Part shown: piece by piece, positions 1-5,166 of the stretch
How the letters are laid out: each line of letters begins with the position of its first letter
Position numbering within the stretch: position 1 is the first letter of the stretch
Origin: an uncultured Clostridia bacterium
Lineage (GTDB): Bacteria; Bacillota; Clostridia; Oscillospirales; Oscillospiraceae
Assembly: GCA_947176425.1 (NCBI GenBank)
Contig: CAMWQV010000203.1
Span: 1 to 5,166 of the forward strand
DNA length: 5,166 bases
Direction of reading: 5' to 3'
Notes under the pieces: generated by a model
Told to the model about the DNA's origin: nothing
Database searches by the model: none
What the model saw: the letters and a program-made list of their open reading frames with translations, nothing else
Position numbers and translations under genes: made by a program

Positions 1-1418
1 GTATATTTCAGGACAGGATTCCGTGCCGCGCCCACTTCATCCAGACGGCGTACCGGCGTTTTGGTCGGCGCGTCGTGGAGTACCTGCGGATTCGTATGGG
101 CCAAATCCCACAGCTCCAGAAATACGCCGCATACTTCGTCCATGGTCTCCTGACTCTCTGTCTCGGTTGGCTCGATCATCAGCGCCTCATGCACGATCAG
201 CGGGAAATACATCGTCGGCGGATGGATGCCGTGGTCAAGCAGCCCTTTCGCAATGTCCATCGCAGACACGCCGGTCTCGTCATGGAGGTCTTGCAGCGTC
301 ATGACAAACTCGTGCATACAAGGGCCTTCATAAGCCATCGTATACTTTTCGCCCAGCTTCTTCATCATATAGTTGGCGTTCAGGACCGCGTTCTGCGCCG
401 CCTCGGGGATGCCCTCTTTGCCCAGCGTCAAAATGTAGGTCAGCGCACGCACAACCACCGCAAAGTTGCCATAAAAATTCTTCACTCTGCCGATGGAGTG
501 TTCCGGCTGGACCAGCTGCCAGCCGCCGTCCTTTGCCTCGACTACAGGACCGGGCAGGAACGGTTTCAAAATCGCCTTGCACCCTACCGCGCCCGCGCCG
601 GGACCGCCGCCGCCGTGGGGGGTGGAAAACGTCTTGTGCAGGTTCAGGTGGATCACGTCAAAGCCCATATCGCCCGGACGCACCACGCCCATAACGGCAT
701 TCAGGTTTGCGCCGTCATAATAACACAAGCCGCCCGCCTCATGGATGATTTTTGTAATTTCCAGAATATTTTTATCAAAAATGCCGACGGTATTGGGGTT
801 GGTCAGCATCAGACCGGCAGTATCGGGACCCACGGCCTTCCGCAGTGCGTCAACATCCACACAGCCGTCCTTATTAGAAGGAATATTGACCACCGTATAC
901 CCTGCCATCACAGCGGAGGCGGGGTTCGTACCGTGGGCGGAATCCGGAACAATGATTTTTGTCCGGGCGGTATCCTGCCGGTGGGTATGATACGCTTTAA
1001 TCAGCAGCAGGCCGGTAAACTCACCGTGCGCGCCTGCCGCCGGTTGGAACGTCATGCCGTCCATGCCGGTGATTTCGCAGAGCAGTTTTTCCGACTCCGC
1101 GTATACTTCCAGACAGCCCTGCACCGTCTCTGCGGGCTGAAGCGGATGTATCTGTGTAAATCCGGGCAGCGCCGCCATATCCTCGTTGATCTTGGGGTTG
1201 TATTTCATGGTGCAGGAACCTAGGGGATAAAATCCATCGTTGACGCCGTGGACACGCTTTGCCAGCGCCGTATAGTGGCGGGTCAGTTCTGTTTCGGACA
1301 CATGGGGCAGTTCCAGCGGCTCGGCGCGGGACTGTGACAGCTTCACTTCCGGCACATCGCAGGCGGGCATCAGCGTCAGGTGCTGACCGGGTGCGCCTTT
1401 TTCAAATATCAGTTTCAT
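1..1418 (-). CDS. gcvPB: Glycine dehydrogenase (decarboxylating) subunit 2, GcvPB; 3' end cut by window edge
   Basis: This is the beta subunit of the split P-protein. It is the pyridoxal-phosphate (PLP) half that decarboxylates glycine and passes the aminomethyl group to lipoyl-GcvH in the cytoplasm. I translated it by hand: the frame is open for 472 codons from ATG at 1418 to the left edge with no stop. The protein begins MKLIFEKGAPGQHL, typical of the family. Visible motifs are YPLGSCTMKYNP (about 64-75), the DSAHGTNPAS loop (159-168), YYDGANLNA (233-241), and the PLP-lysine motif HLNLHKTF with Lys262, followed by the glycine-rich stretch HGGGGPGAG (268-276). Late conserved blocks include HPPTMYFP (399-406) and the C-terminal TPVRRLDEVGAARNP (454-468). 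From memory family members are about 480-490 residues, so only about 10-20 residues should be missing. The start lies one base after the gcvPA stop and has its own ribosome site, so the two subunits are probably translationally coupled. No frameshift or lost key residue is seen. Confidence 0.96.
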   Translation of the reverse strand, partial: MKLIFEKGAPGQHLTLMPACDVPEVKLSQSRAEPLELPHVSETELTRHYTALAKRVHGVNDGFYPLGSCTMKYNPKINEDMAALPGFTQIHPLQPAETVQGCLEVYAESEKLLCEITGMDGMTFQPAAGAHGEFTGLLLIKAYHTHRQDTARTKIIVPDSAHGTNPASAVMAGYTVVNIPSNKDGCVDVDALRKAVGPDTAGLMLTNPNTVGIFDKNILEITKIIHEAGGLCYYDGANLNAVMGVVRPGDMGFDVIHLNLHKTFSTPHGGGGPGAGAVGCKAILKPFLPGPVVEAKDGGWQLVQPEHSIGRVKNFYGNFAVVVRALTYILTLGKEGIPEAAQNAVLNANYMMKKLGEKYTMAYEGPCMHEFVMTLQDLHDETGVSAMDIAKGLLDHGIHPPTMYFPLIVHEALMIEPTETESQETMDEVCGVFLELWDLAHTNPQVLHDAPTKTPVRRLDEVGAARNPVLKY

Positions 1419-1419
1419 A

Positions 1420-2724
1420 TCAGCACGCCTCCTTTACAATCGCCGCCACTCTGTCCAGTTCTTCCCTGCTTACCAGTTCCGTCACACACCAGAGAATCTT
1501 ATTGCCGTTCAGAGGCAGGCCGCCCAAAATATCCTGTGCCTCCAGCGCTTTGAGAATTTTCTCCGCATTCGCGCATTCTGTGACGAACTCATGGAAGTAT
1601 TCGCCGCCGTAGAGCCGTTTCAGGCCGGCTTTCTCCAGCTGGTCCGCAAAATAATGTGCTTTCGACATGGAGAGCGCTGCCGCCTGCCGCAGTCCTCCGG
1701 CGCCCATCGCGGTCATATAAACGCCCGCGGTAAACGCACACAGCGCCTGATTGGAACAGATATTAGAGGACGCTTTTTCCCGGCGGATATGCTGCTCACG
1801 GGCTGTCAAAGTCAGCACATAGCCAGTATTGCCGTCCACGTCATGGGTCTGCCCCACGATGCGCCCCGGCAGTTTGCGGAACATCGCTTTTGTCGCCGCC
1901 ATATAGCCCAGATACGGACCGCCGAAAGCGATATCCAGACCTAACGGCTGTGCCTCACCCACCGCGACATCTGCGCCGCACGCGGCAGGCGTCTCCATCA
2001 CGGCAAGGGCAATGGGATTGCAGCCCATGATATACTTCGCGCCCGTTGCGTGGACCGCCTCGCCAATCGCTTTCGCGTCCTCCATATTACCGTAAAAGTT
2101 CGGCTGCTGGATATAGACGCAGGCCGTGTCAGGGGCAAGGGATTGTAATGCGTCCGGATCTGTACGTCCATCTTTTTCCGGCAGCACTTCCAGCGCCATA
2201 CCGGAACCGAAACAGTACGTCCGCATCGTCTCGATCACCTGCGGGTCCGTGCAGGCGGATACATAAGCCCGGTTTCTTTTGCGGTCGCGGCACATGGCAA
2301 GCGCTTCCGCGGCGGCAGACGCGCCGTCGTATACGGAGGCGTTAGAGACTTCCATCCCGGTCAGGGCGCAGATCATGGTCTGATACTCAAAAATAGACTG
2401 GAGAATTCCCTGGCTGATTTCTGCCTGATAGGGGGTATACGCTGTCACCAGTTCTTCACGGCTGACCACGCTCTTTACCACCGCGGGAATAAAATGCCGG
2501 TACGCGCCCGCGCCGCGCAGGACGGTTCCGTAAACCCGGTTTTTAGCCGCCATAGCCGTTACCTTCTGCCGGACCTCCAGCTCACTGAGGCCCTCCGGCA
2601 GCGCGAGACTGTCCACCAGCATCTCCTGGGGTACGCCCGCATAAAAATCCTGTACGCTTTTCACGCCTACAGCAGCCAGCATCGCTTCCTTTTGTTCCTG
2701 GGTATTCGGGACATAGGTTCCCAT
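1420..2724 (-). CDS. gcvPA: Glycine dehydrogenase (decarboxylating) subunit 1, GcvPA
   Basis: This is the alpha subunit of the split P-protein, which pairs with GcvPB to form the glycine decarboxylase. It keeps the PLP-transferase fold but lacks the PLP lysine, which GcvPB supplies. With the start chosen here it is 434 residues, close to the usual length. It opens MGTYVPNTQEQKEAM. Conserved blocks, numbered from this start, are YTPYQAEISQG (96-106), the segment GMEVSNASVYDGASA (123-137), LDIAFGGPYLGY (263-274), LPGRIVGQT (285-293) and REQHIRREKASSNIC (309-323), which is one of the best family signatures. An in-frame ATG at 2748 would add eight residues (MIRERSEQ), but the AAAGGAG site lies between the two ATGs, seven bases before ATG 2724, so the downstream start is preferred. 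The gene follows gcvH by 41 bases and is followed by gcvPB after one base. The reading frame is intact. Confidence 0.97.
   Translation of the reverse strand: MGTYVPNTQEQKEAMLAAVGVKSVQDFYAGVPQEMLVDSLALPEGLSELEVRQKVTAMAAKNRVYGTVLRGAGAYRHFIPAVVKSVVSREELVTAYTPYQAEISQGILQSIFEYQTMICALTGMEVSNASVYDGASAAAEALAMCRDRKRNRAYVSACTDPQVIETMRTYCFGSGMALEVLPEKDGRTDPDALQSLAPDTACVYIQQPNFYGNMEDAKAIGEAVHATGAKYIMGCNPIALAVMETPAACGADVAVGEAQPLGLDIAFGGPYLGYMAATKAMFRKLPGRIVGQTHDVDGNTGYVLTLTAREQHIRREKASSNICSNQALCAFTAGVYMTAMGAGGLRQAAALSMSKAHYFADQLEKAGLKRLYGGEYFHEFVTECANAEKILKALEAQDILGGLPLNGNKILWCVTELVSREELDRVAAIVKEAC
1428..1435 (-). promoter_or_regulatory. Ribosome binding site of gcvPB, inside the gcvPA 3' end
   Basis: The minus strand reads AAAGGAGG here, a near-perfect Shine-Dalgarno sequence, nine bases before the gcvPB ATG at 1418. 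It lies within the last codons of gcvPA, whose TGA occupies 1422-1420. Ribosomes ending gcvPA therefore cover the gcvPB start region, which favours equal production of the two P-protein subunits. The site also supports ATG 1418 as the true gcvPB start. Confidence 0.85.
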
Positions 2725-2731
2725 TTGCTCA

Positions 2732-2738
2732 CTCCTTT
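2732..2738 (-). promoter_or_regulatory. Ribosome binding site that decides the gcvPA start
   Basis: The minus strand reads AAAGGAG, seven bases before ATG 2724. The alternative in-frame ATG at 2748 lies upstream of this site, so the site would fall inside the coding sequence if that start were used. This argues for the 434-residue GcvPA. Confidence 0.85.
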
Positions 2739-2765
2739 CCCGTATCAACAGCGCGGGACGTTGAA

Positions 2766-3143
2766 TTATTTCTTCTCCACGAACGCCTCATAAGCCGCGG
2801 CATCCATCAGGTCCGCAAAAGCGGTCACGTTATCGATTTTAGCGATCCAGGCTTCATAGGGTTCTTCGTTCAGCAGCTGGGGCTCGTCCTCCAGCTCGGT
2901 ATTGACTTCCGCAATCACGCCGTCCACCGGGCTCATCACATCGCTGACCGCCTTCACGGACTCCACATCGCAGAAGGATTCTTCTTTTGCCACCTCGTCG
3001 CCAACCTGGGGCAGATTGATAAACACCAAGTCGCCCAGCTCGCTCTGCGCGAAATCGGTGATTCCTACCAGAACGGTTGTGTCGTCGATCACTTTGACCC
3101 ACTCATGGTCTTTCGAGTACTTTAATTCAGCCGGAAAATTCAT
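2766..3143 (-). CDS. gcvH: Glycine cleavage system H-protein, lipoyl carrier
   Basis: This is the shuttle subunit of the glycine cleavage system. Its lipoyl arm takes the aminomethyl group from the P-protein, presents it to the T-protein, and is re-oxidised by the L-protein. The product is 125 residues, normal for the family (about 125-130). It opens MNFPAELKYSKDHEWVKV; the KYSKDHEWV block is the classic H-protein start. GITDFAQSELGDLVFINLP follows (28-46). The lipoylation site is in ESVKAVSDV (61-69), with Lys64 as the lipoyl-lysine, then SPVDGVIAEVN (71-81). The C-terminal half has the expected NEEPYEAWIAKI block (about 92-103). Stop is TAA. The gene sits between the T-protein/SHMT fusion (71-base gap that contains a hairpin) and gcvPA (41-base gap). 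Activity requires lipoylation by enzymes not encoded here. Confidence 0.98.
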   Translation of the reverse strand: MNFPAELKYSKDHEWVKVIDDTTVLVGITDFAQSELGDLVFINLPQVGDEVAKEESFCDVESVKAVSDVMSPVDGVIAEVNTELEDEPQLLNEEPYEAWIAKIDNVTAFADLMDAAAYEAFVEKK

Positions 3144-3150
3144 GTTTTAT

Positions 3151-3157
3151 TCCTCCT
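3151..3157 (-). promoter_or_regulatory. Ribosome binding site of gcvH
   Basis: The minus strand reads AGGAGGA, seven bases before ATG 3143. It is a near-ideal Shine-Dalgarno sequence and lies 15 bases downstream of the intergenic hairpin, so it stays outside the stem. It suggests strong independent initiation for the small carrier protein. Confidence 0.85.
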
Positions 3158-3172
3158 AAATGTTATATGGGG

Positions 3173-3202
3173 GCGCAGTCCGGGCTGCTGTCCGGACTGC
3201 GC
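3173..3202 (-). other. Perfect 11-bp inverted repeat (RNA hairpin) between the gcvT-glyA fusion and gcvH
   Basis: The arms at 3173-3183 and 3192-3202 (GCGCAGTCCGG and CCGGACTGCGC) are exact reverse complements, separated by an 8-base loop. Nine of the eleven pairs are G-C. On the minus-strand transcript the stem begins 12 bases after the fusion-gene TGA and ends 15 bases before the gcvH Shine-Dalgarno site. The sequence after it reads CCCCATATAACA, without the run of U that an intrinsic terminator needs, and the plus-strand orientation has no T-run either. It may be a 3'-end stabilising or processing element that sets the ratio of fusion protein to H-protein, or a weak attenuator. The repeat is seen directly; the role is inferred. 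Confidence 0.7.
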
Positions 3203-3214
3203 GGACCGGTAAAA

Positions 3215-5166
3215 TCAAATGCCGCTTTTCTTCGCCAGAGTATCCAGCGCCGCAGTCACGTCGTCCTCAGAGAAGCAGTAACGCATCTCACGGTAGCCCT
3301 CGCGCAGTTTGGCGATATCCTCGCCCACTTCCCTGCCGCGCAGGATGCAGTCCGCCATAATCTGCGCCAGCTTGTCGAACTCCTCCGGGCCAAAGCCGAA
3401 ACGGGTCATTTCATTGACGCCGATACGCAGCGCGCCGGACGCGGTGAAGCCTTCTTCTTCCGGGGTAGCCTGATAGTTGCAGATAATATTGTTCCGCTCC
3501 AGACGCATTGCCACATCAGGGCCGGTGCCGTAGCCGACATTCACGATAACCTGATGGGTCTCGGTGTAATCAATCGCCGGGTCGCCCGCCACATCCAGAC
3601 CGGCGGCTTTCAGGCTCTTGGCGAAGCTCTTGGCGTTATTCACCACGGCTTTCTGATACTCGTCCTTGAACTGGTTCATCTCATACGCCGCCATCAGCAG
3701 GCCCAGCTGTGTACCCAGATGGTGGTTGGAGACGCTGCCGGGGAACGCACGGCTTTCGATGGTCTCCCACAGGCCGTATTTCAGCTCGCCTTTCTTATAA
3801 TTCACACCAATCACGCCGCGCTGGGGGCCGTAGAATGTCTTATGAGTGGAACCGGTCACGATTTCCGCGCCCTCCTGGAAAGGCTTCTGGAAATAGTCGC
3901 CGATCAGGCCCAAAACGTGCGCCATATCATACATGATGGTCGTGGGGATATTCTGTTCGTCAACAAACTGCCGGATTGCCGCGACAGGCTCTTTATGCAG
4001 CACCATGCTCTTGCCGAACACGATCAACTCAGGACGGTACTGCATGATCGCTTTTTTCGTTTCCTCAACGTCGATCTTATAGATATTGTCTTTGCAGACC
4101 GGGAAATTCACCAGAGCATGACGCTCGGTAACGGGATCAATGGCGATATAGTCATGAAGCGCGCCCATCGGCTGTGCGGAAAGATGACCGCCCTTGATAA
4201 TATGGTTGTTCATGATATAGCCCAGACGTTTGGCGTCATGCTTCCGGTCCAGACGGTTTTTCCAGTCCATCAGGGACGAGAACACGGCGGTATTGGACAT
4301 CTGACCGCTGATGCAGCGGGTTTCGACTTCGGCGCAGCCCAGGAACGCTTTCATTTCCTCCACTAACAGCTGCTCTACTTCGTCGATGAACTCGGTCCCC
4401 TGATAATAGAAGACATCCGCGTCATAAAAACTCTTGACTTTCTTATGCTCCGCGTAACGGAACGACGGGTCGCTGGCGCACAGCAGACGCACGGCACGGG
4501 ACGCGGTCATTTCAGAGGGAATCAGGTTCACGCAGCGTTCCTGACGCCAGAGATGGTTGTCAACAGCACGGTTAATCAGGTCAAGGACTTTCGGCTTCCG
4601 GTCGCCGGAGACGGCTGCCGCTTCTTCTTCGGCGGGACGGTAGACAATCGGACGGGCAAAGGGCGGCGCGTCCACACGCATATGATACGGCGGGATAACC
4701 GCTTTCAGACGGCGTCCGCGAACGTCTACCTGTACTTCGTCATCTTCCAAAGTGTCGCTGTCCACATAAGCCAGACCAATCGAACGCTTTGCGGTTTCAT
4801 CCAGAATAACCGTTTGCAGGCCCTCGCCCTCGTGACGGTAATAGGGCACCATCGTACCGCTGGTGACAAAACCGATCTGTTTGTCTCCCTTGTACACGGG
4901 CATTCCCTGCCGCATGACGCCGCGGTCCAAAAGGGTAATGGGCATAATTCTGCGGGGCAGGACGCTCAGGTCACTGAAATCACGGCCCATAATACGCTTG
5001 AACGCTTCATACTGCTTAGCAAGAGGCTCGCGGCCCACAAAATCGCCCTTCTGCTCGGAAAAGCTGACGGCGAACCTTGCCAGCGGCACCGCGAAAATCG
5101 GGATTTCTTTTCCCTCCGGATCATCGCCCATATCGTGGCCGTACAGGGGCAGGCAGGCTTCCATAC
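3215..5166 (-). CDS. gcvT-glyA: Aminomethyltransferase (T-protein) C-terminal half fused to serine hydroxymethyltransferase; 5' end cut by window edge
   Basis: One open frame joins two folate enzymes of glycine metabolism. Numbering here starts at the in-frame Met at 5164; this is not the gene start, because the family motif L-R-x-E-A-x-x-P-L-Y-G runs across the window edge. Residues 1-161 are the T-protein C-terminal part: EACLPLYGHDM (2-12), GDFVGREPL (40-48), GFVTSGTMVP (98-107) and IGLAYVD (129-135). The missing N-terminus should be roughly 230 residues. Residues 162-192 are a linker rich in Ala, Pro and Glu. Residues 193-649 are a full-length SHMT domain: NLIPSEMTAS (213-222), RYAE with the catalytic Glu239, SGQMSN (286-291), GGHLSAQ (325-331), YDMAHVLGLI (412-421) with the PLP-binding Asp413, GSTHKTFYGPQRG (438-450) with PLP Lys442, and SGALRIGVNEMTR (576-588) with the substrate carboxylate Arg580. 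No internal start with a ribosome site was found near the junction, so a single bifunctional polypeptide is likely. It would make methylene-tetrahydrofolate and use it to form serine. The stop is TGA at 3217-3215. Confidence 0.94.
   Translation of the reverse strand, partial: MEACLPLYGHDMGDDPEGKEIPIFAVPLARFAVSFSEQKGDFVGREPLAKQYEAFKRIMGRDFSDLSVLPRRIMPITLLDRGVMRQGMPVYKGDKQIGFVTSGTMVPYYRHEGEGLQTVILDETAKRSIGLAYVDSDTLEDDEVQVDVRGRRLKAVIPPYHMRVDAPPFARPIVYRPAEEEAAAVSGDRKPKVLDLINRAVDNHLWRQERCVNLIPSEMTASRAVRLLCASDPSFRYAEHKKVKSFYDADVFYYQGTEFIDEVEQLLVEEMKAFLGCAEVETRCISGQMSNTAVFSSLMDWKNRLDRKHDAKRLGYIMNNHIIKGGHLSAQPMGALHDYIAIDPVTERHALVNFPVCKDNIYKIDVEETKKAIMQYRPELIVFGKSMVLHKEPVAAIRQFVDEQNIPTTIMYDMAHVLGLIGDYFQKPFQEGAEIVTGSTHKTFYGPQRGVIGVNYKKGELKYGLWETIESRAFPGSVSNHHLGTQLGLLMAAYEMNQFKDEYQKAVVNNAKSFAKSLKAAGLDVAGDPAIDYTETHQVIVNVGYGTGPDVAMRLERNNIICNYQATPEEEGFTASGALRIGVNEMTRFGFGPEEFDKLAQIMADCILRGREVGEDIAKLREGYREMRYCFSEDDVTAALDTLAKKSGI

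Noticed and set aside
328..582. A short minus-strand open frame of 84 codons
   Set aside because: It is an out-of-frame reading within gcvPB. The conserved GcvPB frame runs through the same bases without a stop.
75..1223. A 382-codon open frame on the plus strand
   Set aside because: It lies wholly antisense to gcvPB, whose translation is strongly conserved. It has no ribosome site or recognisable domain, and its composition is that of a shadow frame. Such frames arise when the real gene avoids codons whose complements are stops.
2725..2765. Small inverted repeat (TCCCG / CGGGA) in the gcvH-gcvPA gap
   Set aside because: A five-base stem with an 11-base loop is within chance expectation and has no U-tract. 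I do not call a terminator or regulatory site.
3144..3214. Intrinsic terminator or glycine riboswitch in the gap before gcvH
   Set aside because: The hairpin has no U-tract on either strand. The 71-base gap is too short for a tandem glycine riboswitch and shows no aptamer core that I can recognise. If a glycine riboswitch controls the cluster, it would lie upstream of the fusion gene, outside the window.
3167..4366. A 399-codon open frame on the plus strand
   Set aside because: It is antisense to the SHMT domain and begins inside the intergenic hairpin. It shows no recognisable motif; the low-complexity, His/Arg-rich translation is typical of a reverse-complement shadow.
4589..4681. An internal start that would make SHMT a separate protein
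   Set aside because: The only ATG near the junction (4681) has no Shine-Dalgarno-like sequence before it. The GAAGAAGAAG stretch in the linker encodes Glu residues and has no suitably spaced start codon after it.
5162..5164. The ATG at 5164 as the start of the fusion gene
   Set aside because: The residues right after it are the middle of the GcvT family (EA-x-LPLYG), and the two bases before it (GT) fit the last two bases of an Arg codon in the conserved L-R-x-E-A motif. The gene continues beyond the window.

Overview
The window carries one cluster on the minus strand that encodes the glycine cleavage system. Read in transcription order (right to left) it contains: the C-terminal half of aminomethyltransferase (T-protein) fused in frame to a complete serine hydroxymethyltransferase (SHMT); the lipoyl carrier H-protein; the P-protein alpha subunit GcvPA; and the beta subunit GcvPB. 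The first gene runs off the right edge and has lost its N-terminus. The last runs off the left edge and lacks only its final residues. Coding density is nearly complete, with gaps of 71, 41 and 1 bases, so the four genes are probably co-transcribed. No gene on the plus strand is supported.

The genes form one pathway. GcvPA/GcvPB decarboxylate glycine and load the aminomethyl group onto the lipoyl arm of GcvH. The T domain releases ammonia and passes the one-carbon unit to tetrahydrofolate. The SHMT domain on the same polypeptide can combine 5,10-methylene-tetrahydrofolate with a second glycine to give serine, or run in reverse. The dihydrolipoamide dehydrogenase (L-protein) that re-oxidises GcvH is not in the window.

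The host is most likely an anaerobic member of the Bacillota (Clostridia, perhaps an Oscillospiraceae-like gut lineage). This is inferred from the split P-protein, strong AGGAGG-type ribosome sites before each visible start, and moderately GC-rich coding sequence. Taxonomy cannot be fixed from this window.

The system is familiar. The points worth a second look are the T-protein/SHMT fusion, an SHMT domain whose motifs look archaeal in type, an apparent insertion in the T-protein C-terminal domain, and a perfect 11-bp hairpin between the fusion gene and gcvH.
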